Source: Balanoglossus misakiensis (lineage: Eukaryota > Hemichordata). From it: DNA of 64,000 nucleotides. Below the pieces are notes generated by a model that was given only the letters and a program-made list of their open reading frames with translations, did not search any database and had not been told where the DNA came from. Position numbers and translations under genes: made by a program. The stretch spans positions 10,168,001 to 10,232,000 of the forward strand of contig CM082585.2 in assembly GCA_040954595.2 (NCBI GenBank), given 5' to 3'. This document shows positions 34,684 through 45,200 of this stretch, one piece after another; positions within the stretch are counted from its first letter, which is position 1; each line of letters opens with the position of its first letter.

Positions 34684-36627
34684 ATGACTGAAAACCTGAA
34701 TATGGAGAGTGTGAGTGAAACGTTGTTGAAGTGGGATAAACAATGTATAAAGCATCAGCTTGGGTTACCACTGGCTTCAGTGACTCCAGACTGCGTCGGC
34801 CCAGAAGGTTTCATGCTGCGTGCTCTCATGGAGTATTTCTCTCTCTACTTACTGGACCTGGTTGCGAGATCCGAACCGAGGTTTGAAATCGAGGAAATAC
34901 GCCCGCATGGGAACTACTACACCAGTGGTAGTGCAGACGTGCCCGATGAACTGAGCTATTTCGTCGTCTTCAAGAAGCTGAACCCGGAAGGCTGCTTCTT
35001 CGAGGACGTTGAGTATGGGAACACCGGTGGATGCAAAATCAGGGTTGGAGAAAAAACAGTGCGTGAGGAGTGGGCAGACTGTGTGACATCGGAGGGTTTT
35101 CTCTCCGGTCAGAAATTGATCAGCATCTTTGCATCGCATGTGCGGAAGCTTGTTGGCGTGCTGAACCCAGACATGTATCCTGGTGACGTCGCAGAACTGC
35201 TGGCAAGGGAGGAATGGCCATATATAACCCAGTGCAACGAGTATCTTCAAGGAGTGCAGCTAACCGTCGAGTTTCCACTTCTCAGACAGTTGTCCTGGCA
35301 GACGGACTCCGTGAGAATTTGTCTGATTCCAAGCGTCAAGTTTCCCAGGTGGCCAAGCTCTGCGGACTTTCCAGATAGAATTGTCGCATCCCATCCACTG
35401 TACATCGCGTCGAAAGAGACAGCCTCGAATGGGTTCTATGTCTTGCCTGCCGGCGTTTCATCAGCCGACGTATCTGACCACTGCAGCGATTGGCAAGTGT
35501 CCACTGTTACCATGGCTACACAACTCCTGAACTCTAGCCCAGTGCCACTTGCTGGTGCCTCGATGCACAGAATATTGTCAGGACTGCTAGGCCAATGCGA
35601 CTTTGACAAGATAATCAGTGAGGGTTTCATCACCCCACAGCTTAAGTCGGCCATCACTGAGGAGATGATTGCGACCTCAACCCTGTGGGAAATGGAAGAG
35701 GACTCGGGTTCTGTCGACTGGTCTCCTTCGAAAACTGCCGACAGGGTAATGGGTGTACTTTCAAGGCTTCAAAGTGCCTTTCAGGGAAAACCAATGAGGG
35801 ACTATTTTTTCCCTGGCCGGAATTTTCCAGAGTTCATGAACAGTTTGCTGGCAGACGAGATTGCCAGGGCACTGGATTACGTCAAGGCCGGCGTGACGGA
35901 GAAGATCAATTTAGATTTTGGTCATTCTGCACAGATAGAGAAACAGCGGAAGTTATCGGAATCTGTTCAGCAGAACGAACAGCTGTTGAGATTCATGGAA
36001 AGGCCATCTGTGAGAAAGTTCCCACAAGGGGTACATGAGGCATGGCGACTGTTCGCTGAAACTGATCTTCTGTCTCACATGGTGTACGAGCGAGAGCCAA
36101 GGATCAGTGTGCTTGAGTTTGCCCTGCGATTTACGGGGAAAGACAAACCATTCCAGGCGGTGGTGATGTGCGAGTTTTTCCGGCAGTGGCTGACCGGAGA
36201 CGCCGAGCCTGCACGGTCAGTGCAGAGGGCGCTGCAGCACACCAGGCAAGCTGTGGCCAGCAACAATGCCATGGATATGTTCCATGATATGGATCCGTAC
36301 ATGGGCGATGCGCTGTGGATCGCGGCCCAGTCGTCGGCGCTTCAACACGTCTTCCTCGCCAATACGACCGTTCAGCAGCAGCCCCTCCCTGGCAGTCATG
36401 TGACCCAACCAGACGGCTGGGGAAGCAGTGGTGGACGTGGGGTATACGACGACGCACCAGTGCATGATGGGTTTTCAAATGGAGGCGGTTCGATTGACGA
36501 TGGTGGCGTGGCCGGGGACGGTGATACAAGTTGCTGCGATGGTGATTGCGACTGCTGTGGTGATGACAATGCTTGTGATTGTGGAGACTGCAACTGTGAC
36601 TGCGACTGTGATTGTGTCATCATGTGA
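34684..36627 (+). CDS. Mab-21/cGAS-like protein with Cys-Asp tail and CaaX box, coding region in one exon
   Basis: A 647-residue protein coded by a single exon. The start is the ATG at 34684, because TGA lies in frame at 34675. Family landmarks appear in order: a GNYYTSGSxxxxDELSYFVVF nucleotidyltransferase strand (76-96), FPRWP (220-224), a WQVSTVTMATQLL helix (270-282), ITEEMIATSTLWEMEE (324-339) and MRDYFFPGRNF (371-381). The last corresponds to the NYFIPxxNL box of cGAS/Mab-21 proteins. The catalytic acids look partly lost: E89 is kept, the next position is S91 and the third is C213. A helical C-terminal part (about 390-560) follows. The chain ends in a Gly-rich linker and a tail with 12 Cys in 28 residues, closing with CVIM, a CaaX prenylation box. 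I infer a membrane-tethered sensor or adaptor. The match rests on motifs, not a search. Confidence 0.78.
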   Translation: MTENLNMESVSETLLKWDKQCIKHQLGLPLASVTPDCVGPEGFMLRALMEYFSLYLLDLVARSEPRFEIEEIRPHGNYYTSGSADVPDELSYFVVFKKLNPEGCFFEDVEYGNTGGCKIRVGEKTVREEWADCVTSEGFLSGQKLISIFASHVRKLVGVLNPDMYPGDVAELLAREEWPYITQCNEYLQGVQLTVEFPLLRQLSWQTDSVRICLIPSVKFPRWPSSADFPDRIVASHPLYIASKETASNGFYVLPAGVSSADVSDHCSDWQVSTVTMATQLLNSSPVPLAGASMHRILSGLLGQCDFDKIISEGFITPQLKSAITEEMIATSTLWEMEEDSGSVDWSPSKTADRVMGVLSRLQSAFQGKPMRDYFFPGRNFPEFMNSLLADEIARALDYVKAGVTEKINLDFGHSAQIEKQRKLSESVQQNEQLLRFMERPSVRKFPQGVHEAWRLFAETDLLSHMVYEREPRISVLEFALRFTGKDKPFQAVVMCEFFRQWLTGDAEPARSVQRALQHTRQAVASNNAMDMFHDMDPYMGDALWIAAQSSALQHVFLANTTVQQQPLPGSHVTQPDGWGSSGGRGVYDDAPVHDGFSNGGGSIDDGGVAGDGDTSCCDGDCDCCGDDNACDCGDCNCDCDCDCVIM

Positions 36628-36892
36628 CATATACATTGTAAAGAAATGAGCATCCCATTTCTCCTGTTGTATAAAAGTATGCATGATATAGGATACATTT
36701 TAGTGCATATATCCAAAGTATGCATGGCCATGACATCGTTGTAAACCTTCAGATAGTATTCATGCTAGTGTAATTTGTACAAAGCTAATATGATAAATTT
36801 ACCATTTGATATTCACTCACAAATAGTATACAGGTTTATAGGAAGCTGTAGATTCATTATACCCACACCCACATGAAACAACCACCTCCCTT

Positions 36893-36965
36893 TAACCCTT
36901 TCACCCCCAGTTCCCCCTTTAGAGGTCCAACCTTTAGAAAACTTACCATGGTAGTGAAAGGGTTA
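36893..36965. repeat. Perfect 12-bp inverted repeat (taaccctttcac)
   Basis: taaccctttcac at 36893-36904 pairs with gtgaaagggtta at 36954-36965. The 49-bp spacer holds further C-rich and ccatgg sequence. The arrangement resembles the ends of a small palindromic repeat family, but only one copy is in the window. Confidence 0.75.
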
Positions 36966-37249
36966 AGATTTGTACACGTGACTGTCACTGCCTTGATTAG
37001 TTGCAATATTTACACTGTTTCAAATAAGATCTTTGAAATATTTACCATCTGAATTATATTTTAGAACGAAAATTTGGAAGCTAGATTTTAAAAAATGTTA
37101 TTACTTTCTGATTTATCATGTACTTTTTAAAGAGCTGAATGAAAATTCGGAAAACTGAGAGATAAGTCAGTGTATGTAAATATTTCATGAAACATAATTT
37201 TTGTAAGATTATCATCCCCAATACACAGTGATATTCAAACATTTTCATT

Positions 37250-37330
37250 GTGTGTGTGTGTGTTTCTTTGTGTTTGTTTGTTTGTGTGTGTGTGTGTCTC
37301 CCTCTCTCTCTTTCTCTCTCTTTATTTAAT
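37250..37330. repeat. (TG)n and (CT)n microsatellites
   Basis: TG repeat, a TTTG-rich spacer, TG repeat again, then CT repeat, in non-coding sequence. Confidence 0.85.
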
Positions 37331-37781
37331 TTGTCGGTGGTTCAGTACAGAAAAGAGCAGAAGCAATGACTTGATAACTTTGTCGTCTTCGTTTGCATTG
37401 TAAAACAAGTGAGTCGGCAATGTGTGGCTGTAGAGGGCGTCCTTAGATCAAGTTATCCCCCATGATCCTCTGCGCGAGGTCACGGGGTCAGAAGACCGTA
37501 GCAGACGTCTTCGTAAACAATGTCGAGCAAAAAACACTGAGACCGTAATGAAAACGAACTTTTGAGGTGAGTGTTTACATCCGTCTTGTGCCCGTGCCAT
37601 TCCAAGTATCTTGAGCTGCATCTGGGAATAATGTCAATGTAATTTGGGCGACTTTCATAACTTTTCTGTCGATACTTCCCGCACAATATACCGTGGCGAC
37701 CACGTGTGTATATTATCTATATAACGTCCTCAGATTTGACGAACATCGAAGTTTCGTTTTCAGGACAGTGCTGTAGCAGGG

Positions 37782-37884
37782 ATGATGCAAACCGAGAGGT
37801 CGTTGATTGACCAAGCAACGCAGAAATATACAAATATGACATCAAAACAGACCCGGCCCGGCCCACCAAGCATTATCATTCAAG
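37782..37884 (+). other. Possible isolated first coding exon
   Basis: ATGATGCAAACC opens a 34-codon frame that ends at a strong donor (CAAG|gtaagc at 37884/37885). A TATA-like tatctatataac lies about 60 bp upstream. No following exon could be found on the plus strand before 46 kb, so this could be a lone first exon of a gene with distant exons, a non-coding RNA exon, or chance. Confidence 0.2.
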
Positions 37885-38689
37885 GTAAGCTGGAGACAAG
37901 TAGACAAAATAACAAGGGTCATATAGAACCACTATTGAGCGGTACGCTCAGGTAACAGGTGTCTGAATGGATATTAGCATATACCTAGGATTGGCGTGAG
38001 GTCAAACTAATTTTGCCCCGCTGATTTATGCCAGTTGGGACACAGTCGCTTGAGTTTCGACAAGACTCCGATCCGAAAAAAACTAAAGACAGAACGCATA
38101 CAACAACCTCAGTTGAACTCGGGCGTTTTGTTGAGGTGTTATGGTCGTTTGAAACGGTCGCAGTAAATATTTGCGTTTCGCTGAACAAGGCAATCTGTGT
38201 CAAAAAATATCTACAATTGGATTAATGCATTGTATAAGGTGACTAACCGAAACCGCTGAGGATTTGTATAATAATATTATGAACAGCTTAATCTGAGTTA
38301 AAATAATACATTTGTGCGCTTCGGGAACAGAGTTTCTGAAATATGATAGTCCTTTAATCCTTTGATTTTTCTGCTGTATGAAAGTGTGTTGTGAGTCCTT
38401 TTGTCAGAAAATAAAGCGTACGCCAGCGTTTTATTTTTCTCCATAGATTCCGTATACCTGTAATTAAGCTGTTTTACTTTTTCTTTCGACATAGAATACT
38501 AACTGTTCTCACGCGGCAAAGATATCAGCATTCGTATTACGAAACTGACATAACATGAAAATGAAGATGTCATACGCGAAAACATGGTTAAAACTTGTAA
38601 CAACATGTACTACTACACAAATAAGCATTCGATATCTCTTTATTTCGCTAAATATCTAAACATACGTGTTATTCACTCCAGATCTTATT

Positions 38690-39892
38690 TTACTGACACG
38701 GATTTCCAATACATTCACTGGCAGCGTCAGAGAGATACCAGTGACCCCACACTTTAGCTCTGTTTTCTTTTTCCTCGTTGCCTTTGATGAAATTGTTCTG
38801 TATCACTATTGGGGTTTCGGGGGTGTCGCGGAGGCTCGATTCGATGTACCACTGTCCACTGAAAAACCGATCCTCTGGCAACCACTCTGTCTTGACTCCT
38901 TCACTGACCATCAGTCTGTTCAGGGGTCGCATGTCGACGTCTTCGGTGGTGTTGTGGTTGTCGCCGTTGGCCGCGGCTTCTTCGACGACCCCCCGCAATT
39001 TGGACCACATCTGTTGCGTCGCTGATGTTGAGTTGAGGTAAATGAAACCGGCCATTGCTCTCCGGTGTTTGAGCCTTTTGGCGGGTCGGGTGCTGCTGTG
39101 TAAGTTCGAGGTGGCAAGAACGTCAGCGTTAGAGAAATTCCCGATAAAGTCCATCGGGTTTTGCAACCAAACCGCGTCCGCTTCAACCAAGAACACCGGC
39201 ACGTTATCCCACAAAATCCGATCGACTACCCCGATCCGATAGCCCATGTATTCGTTATAAGTGTCCTCTTTATACGACATGGGTTTGGAGTCACCAAAAG
39301 TATGCAGCACAACATTCAAGTAAGATTTCCATTCTTTCAACGCCCAGTACGCGTCGGCATCACTGGTGACGAACAGTGTAGACCCCAGTATGTCCATGCA
39401 TTCCACGTTACAAACCCAGTTTTTCGTCATTCTTACATAACCAGAATTCAGTATCTGGAGTATTACAAACCCTCTGTCCTCTTGCGCACGTGCGACGGCT
39501 GATCGAAGACCTGAATTTGCATTTTTCGAGTCGTTAGCTCTCGAGCCATCTTCCCATTTCATTTCCGTTGTGACATGTGATCCGGTGCTGCCGTCTTGGT
39601 TACCTGGCGACGCGTCTTCACGAAGGAGTTTTCCTCCTCTTGTCGTTTGGCGCTTTTCAGCCACCGATTCCTTGAGAACCTCGTTTTCTGGCCGCGAACA
39701 CCCGTGTAACCGTTCCTTATCACCTTCAATACTCTGAGAGTGAATGTTGTGACACCCTCTCTGTGCTAATTCCCCCTCATCTATATATCCAATGTTCTCA
39801 AATGGATGGACACTCCTTGTGCGATACCAGCACAGACTCAGTATAAATCCCAAGGTAACAGCGAAAAGCATCTTGGAGGCGGTTCTAGCCAT
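38690..39892 (-). CDS. Type II membrane nucleotide-sugar transferase (Nucleotid_trans family)
   Basis: A 400-residue protein in a single exon. A short cytosolic tail and one transmembrane segment (about residues 8-22) are followed by a charged stem to about 135 and a lumenal catalytic domain, the usual Golgi glycosyltransferase layout. The domain has GFVILQILNSGYVRMTKNWV, LFVTSDADAYW, FLVEADAVWLQNP (236-246, the DxD-type metal/nucleotide-sugar motif), AGFIYLNST (281-289) and IQNNFIKGNEEK (364-375). These match the plant RGXT/RRA-like and invertebrate DUF271-type family (Pfam Nucleotid_trans, PF03407). Sugar donor and acceptor cannot be told. The Met at 39892 directly precedes the transmembrane segment, so the start is credible. 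The next gene upstream, also on the minus strand, is a sulfotransferase. Confidence 0.85.
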   Translation of the reverse strand: MARTASKMLFAVTLGFILSLCWYRTRSVHPFENIGYIDEGELAQRGCHNIHSQSIEGDKERLHGCSRPENEVLKESVAEKRQTTRGGKLLREDASPGNQDGSTGSHVTTEMKWEDGSRANDSKNANSGLRSAVARAQEDRGFVILQILNSGYVRMTKNWVCNVECMDILGSTLFVTSDADAYWALKEWKSYLNVVLHTFGDSKPMSYKEDTYNEYMGYRIGVVDRILWDNVPVFLVEADAVWLQNPMDFIGNFSNADVLATSNLHSSTRPAKRLKHRRAMAGFIYLNSTSATQQMWSKLRGVVEEAAANGDNHNTTEDVDMRPLNRLMVSEGVKTEWLPEDRFFSGQWYIESSLRDTPETPIVIQNNFIKGNEEKENRAKVWGHWYLSDAASECIGNPCQ

Positions 39893-40648
39893 AGTGTAGC
39901 AGTGCCTGTTGTCTGTTCAATAAGCAAACCCAAAATGTGGGGAATTATGGATATTTGAATGGTTATAAGTTGCAGGTTCGGCAGCTTTTAGAGGATAATC
40001 CTGGTTCGTCAGGCTGTGCCTGTCGTCCCTCAAAAGGTCTTTCCACATAACAGAGCCAGATCATAATTGTAATGAGGGAATCCCATTCTCGTATGCTGTG
40101 TGAAGGTCACACATGTATTTTGGGTCTACTTTTTGCATCGGATTGCACGTGATCAAAAGATAATGCGTGTGAGGATTCGGAGTGGATATGTGGAACACTG
40201 TGACATTGGATTCAAATAGATTTGATGAGTCGTCAGCTTTTATTGGCATCATGACGGTATAGTATTAGTAGGAATGGTAACACCCTGCAGGCTTGCGCAG
40301 TTGTAAACGCCGAGAAGCCATTTTAAGAAGGTGCGTGTCAAAATCCACACGTGTTGGTTACACGTACAAGCACACATGACCATCAGAATTTGTCCCCGCT
40401 GCTTGCTCAGGGAGGGAGATCCTGCGTTCACACCAATACATATACCGTAAATTAGAAACGTTATAGAAGGCAACGATGCAAGGGGAAAAAACACATTTTT
40501 TTGCAATGATGTACATTGTAGCACCTTGCGCCTACTTTGACTTGCTAGCAACTGATTCGTATGGGCCCCACACGCGCAGCCGCAGACACTTTATTATTTT
40601 AATGATCCCAGCTGCGTTCTATCGAATTTTTTTTTATATTTTAGTCAG
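39893..40648. other. Gap between two minus-strand genes
   Basis: These 756 bp separate the sulfotransferase stop from the glycosyltransferase start. Two short minus-strand open frames (40061-40252 and 40249-40551) overlap each other and have no similarity I recognise. Promoter and 3' UTR sequence is expected here. Confidence 0.5.
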
Positions 40649-42252
40649 TTAGCGTCTTTGCCTAGCTGTAATAAGTGAATACCAGTCCATTACTGGCCGA
40701 ACGAGATCTCTACACAATTGTCCGACGTTACTTCTAGCTCCGAATTCTTGCACCATGGCCGCTTGGTTCTTCTTTACGATTGGCTGCGTGGCCACGCACT
40801 CTGACGTCACTTCCTCATTCTTCCGCCGGAAGTACTCCAAATCTGTCCAAAACGAGGGCCCGTAACTATCAATTTTCTGCCATAAGGTATTATTAAAATG
40901 TTGATAGAGAAGTACATCGGCCCTGGACCAATTGTATATTTTTTCTCGTAGTTTGTCATCCACTGGCTTGGGTTTGACCCGCGTGTTCTTGCGAATGTAT
41001 AGGATGTCATCAAACTCCCAGCATAGGAGTTTTTTCAGAAGTATTAAAGATTCGTCAAAATATTCAGCTATCAAAATCAAATCGAACTCCTCATCGAGTT
41101 CAAGAATCTTTTGCTTCACAAACGATTCACTGGCGGTTTCTGCTAATACGGGTCCGAAAAATCGGAGTTGATTGTTTCTACAGTAAGTTTTCCCGCCATA
41201 CTCGAAACGCCTGGAGTTTTTTGCATATCGCTCAATGTCATTCCAAGCGCCAAAGTAGCCGAAGAAGTTGATGTGCGACTCAATCTGTACCCCGGGCTCA
41301 CGGAGAATCGATATGTACGTCGCTTTTCCGCTCATAAACGAGTCCATCGCTTCCCTGGCGTATACCACGTGATTGGCAAAGAGGTCGAACTTGTAGTTCG
41401 CATAGTCTCCCTTCTTGACACCGATTGGTGGATGCAGGGAATTTGTCACGTGTTCTGGTAGCAGGAGAAACCCGCGGAAATGGCCGTTGCTGGTGTTGTT
41501 GCGGTTCAAAACGAACGAGAGTTCGTGGTGGTAACCAAATCGGACCAGAAGGCAGTGCAAGGAGGTACTTCCGGTTTTGTGGGTCTTTATGAAGACAATC
41601 TTGGTGACTGGTTGGCACACCGCCGCATGTGGAATATCCGTTGCGTTTCCATACACACCACTTGGCTGTACCTCAACCACCCCACTACGCATGCTCGGAG
41701 TGGAAAACCTGCAGAGATAATCATTGATGAAATAATTCACAAAATGGCAGGCATCGGGGCTTTAATCATGGAGCTGAAAGGACAATAATAGATAATCAAA
41801 AAGCGCTTGTATTTTCTCCGCCTTCATGTCCCAACTTGCGGATCTAACAGGCGCAAACAGTCTTTCATTCCAAACGGATAGAAATTCATTTATTGATTTT
41901 CCATGTACATGCTTGTCATTGTACGTGTGTGAATTTTTATTGACATTTTGGATTTTTGCTATATGTATGTGTGTTTTCGCGAGTTACCATTCAATTGCCC
42001 AGTTTTGGAATGTGTATTTAGTATTATAGAATCGATTTGAACTGAATATGGCAGTATGGCATCAGCTTGGGTTAATAACAGTATTCTGTGCATGCCCGTG
42101 GAACTCGACCAGTCTTGTTTTATCCTGTGTGACACTTACCCTGCTTGTCTGACTTGTGCCGATGGACGGGCTATGTGTGTCATTGCCAGTCCTATTCCAT
42201 ATTCGTACACGACGATGAGGACTCCAATCGAGATTATCGAGATGAGAATCGC
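40649..42252 (-). CDS. Galactose 3-O-sulfotransferase (GAL3ST1-like), 5' end not found
   Basis: Two exons are supported: 42252-42140 and 41708-40649, joined across a Gly codon (phase 2). The first codes a transmembrane anchor (AILISIISIGVLIVVYEYG) and a short stem. The second codes 352 residues of sulfotransferase domain. KIVFIKTHKTGSTSLHCLL is the PAPS 5'-phosphosulfate loop, and YISILREPGVQIESHINFFG is the 3'-phosphate-binding segment; both are signatures of galactosylceramide/Gal-3-O sulfotransferases. Family enzymes transfer sulfate from PAPS to the 3-OH of galactose on glycolipids or glycans in the Golgi. The exon at 42252 begins at an acceptor (ttcttccag), so the start codon and cytosolic tail lie in an exon further upstream that I could not identify. 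Total so far is 390 residues, near family length. Confidence 0.9.
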
Positions 42253-45200
42253 CTGGAAGAAAATAAGTTAGACAGAGGGCGCTGTGAAGTCAATAGACGC
42301 ATATCCATGTATGACTATGAAGCACATTATATACAGTGATCTATAAGGGTGCGTGCATGGGTCGTGTCTTAGGGGTCAGGAAGATATATAAATTGTAAAA
42401 TTAACATGAAAATTTATCAATTTATCAATCTAACATTTATATCACAGGCCAAATAAATATTGTTTTGTTAGGAACGGTTGACGCGATTGAAACGCACGAC
42501 CTATTCTTGCATGGAGCAATATTTACATAGCGAGATACAGCGTGCATGCGATTCATTAACAGAACATGCTGGCCTACATAGAAGTAATGTACAAACAGGC
42601 TTAAGGCATGGAACAGAACTAAAGACAGCAGTCAGAATTGTCTTTGAAGACAAGTGCAAAGCACCATTTTTATGTAGAAAAGTCGTAATGAGCGATCGGT
42701 GTCGTATTTAAAATTTTCAGGGCAGGGACTCGCTCAAAACGACAGATAAGTCAGAAAGATAAGGAGGCAAACGAACTTTGGTGACCGATAAGAATATCAG
42801 CAATATTTTTTTTTTTTTTTTGGGGGGGGGGGGGGTTAGTTGGAGTCAATGGCATAAATTGTCAAATACCGCTGGCAAAACGAGCGGAAATGTTCAGGCT
42901 TCCTTCTTCCAACATTTATTTCCGTTCACGGTGCCACTGACAGAAAAAAACATTTGGTCACCCCAAAACATGTTTATATTAATATCACAGACAATCTGTA
43001 ATTATACGTGACGTAACGACACGCCCTCTGATGGTACAAAGTGTCAGCGCATCGGATTAGACATACATGTAGTAGGTATTGTCACTGCACCTGACACTTG
43101 GACACACAGACACACCCATGACGTAACCATTGAGATTGCATGACTCTGTGTTAATTATTTTTTAACCAAAAATTCTCATATCGAGATGATTCGCGTTTTG
43201 TAGTGTCAGATTCTGACCGGTTTCTTTGACGTTTTTATTTTTAGTGAAATGTTCAGAATATAAAAAATAGGAAACGAACACGTCACCGGTATGTAGGACA
43301 TACCTCTCTTCCTTAGATACTCGGGAACAGTCAGCCTCGGACTGCATGTGAACAATATTGGTTTTGTGATAATTATACTCGCGTACCATGCAAGTCAAGT
43401 TTTAAGCCAACAAGATAGAAATTTGTCATTGAGATTACTCATCAAATAGTGTCGTACTAACCGTGTTACAAACAAGTGAACAGCGGCTGCGGGAGCTATA
43501 AACTACGAGACTCGACTAATAATTTAAAAGTAGCGGAACTGCCTAAGATTTATTGTCTATTTCAGTTATTATTCGTATGAGTAGCCAAAACGTTGCTATA
43601 TTACTAATGATAACAAGGTCATAATTCAAGCCACGTGTCGTTACGATCCGCCATAACACAAAATACAGAAATAGTGACATGCTATTTCGGTTTTTTAAAA
43701 ACTTCACAGCTATGTTTGAACGTTTTTATGCAACACGGGAACCCTAAAACATACTATAGTTTTTAAAAAAACTTCACAGAACACAGCACCTTCTATACTG
43801 CACCTTTAAACCCGACAAAAAAACAACAACCCCAAAACAAACACTCATGATTGCTTACTGATGATAGATCACATGTTATTAGTGACCATGTGGCATCAAA
43901 ATACCTGCGTTGACTGTATTTAACCGGTACTCATTGGTGACAAAGTTAATATGGATAAGTGTCTAAAATTGTTTTCAACTTGTCTACAAAATCCTCCCAA
44001 GGAATGTCAGATATTCATCGTCAACAAAGACACATCAGGACAATCATCGTACTGCCGAAGGTGGTGTCTGACATCAATGCATTTATAATGTCCATAAGAA
44101 CTTCATTATATGGACCCGGAAGATCAAAATTGCAGTATATACTGAAGGTCACGGAAGCATGTTTGCTCGACCAACAGAAGACAGTCAGATTTGTGTAGAC
44201 GCTAGATTTCATGTTGTTCGAACATGTGTGTGCAGATAACCATGGATACGAAAAGGCTACCTGTATCCATGTTACAATATCATATAATGGTTTCTACCTT
44301 TCATGATCTGATTTTTGAATAACGTTTATCAGCCATTGGCCGTTATACACATAACACGGCTTTACAGCAACTCTGCTGTTTGACAAACCTTACTTTGCTT
44401 TTATACAATTACTTTTTACTTTTTTTCTGACCGATCCATCTAGAAAAAAAATGTTTTTAAAACTGGTCACCTTTACATATTAATTGAGATCTGTTGTTTA
44501 TCCAGAATAAACGTTATTCTATTTATTCTAAGTAGCCTAGACCTACTAAGTTTCTTCGACTCTTACCAAGCACTATGTTCGTTCATATTCAACGTGAAGT
44601 ATAAAAACCAGAAAGTGAACATCATACTAGAATCTGCGTTCCACGCCAGTGCCTTACTTTGTATCGTGTCGACGTAATGGACCAAATTATGTCGTTTACA
44701 AGTTGACCGCATTGGGGTTCAAATCGGCAATTTTCCCTGTTGTGGAGAACTGGCAATATTTTGTACCTGGCGTGTATGTAGACACAAAACAGCCATTTTC
44801 AAATTGTCTGTAAATGCCGCACTTGTTTTACTTATTTCTAGCTGTAGACACAATTTTTGCCGGCTGTGATAAGCGCCTGTTGTTGGAGGGCTTGGCAGTG
44901 TGAACGAAACATTGGCCAATGACGCAGGTGGCTCACCTTACGAATCGTTGCAAACTGGAACCTCGCCATACTTGCTGTATCTTGTCAATTGGCTGCGTGT
45001 AATCTCGTCGCGGACTAAGAGATACTGGATGAATCTCGGCGGTCCGGCATCATGCCTGTATGTCTGTCGATCAGTTGTCCAAATTTACAAGCGGCGTGTT
45101 AGGAAGGAGTGTCCAGAAATATCGCCCAGCTTCCATCGTACCGCTGCATCAACACAAAAATAGCGACTCCCTCGCGTGCGACCAGTGGGACAATACCACT

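Larger units (their letters stand above)
36628..38689. other. Gap between the Mab-21-like and glycosyltransferase genes
   Basis: The two genes are convergent across this stretch. It contains the Mab-21-like 3' UTR with a 12-bp inverted repeat (36893-36965), a TG/CT microsatellite (37250-37330), and one orphan open segment with a start codon and a good donor at 37782-37884. Nothing else supportable is visible. Confidence 0.5.

Noticed and set aside
34849-35250. 133-codon minus-strand open frame, with others at 36131-36529 and 36396-36731
   Set aside because: These are shadows of the 647-residue Mab-21-like coding exon on the other strand.
40649-41740. Reading the sulfotransferase as an intact single-exon gene starting at 41740
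   Set aside because: The first eleven residues lack any anchor and are intron sequence. A clear acceptor (ctgcag) at 41709-41714 and an upstream exon with a transmembrane anchor in matching phase give a better model.
42478-42711. 77-codon plus-strand open frame
   Set aside because: No recognisable motif, and it sits in the presumed 5' region of the sulfotransferase gene on the opposite strand.
44900-45163. 87-codon plus-strand open frame
   Set aside because: No similarity, no splice support and no promoter signs.
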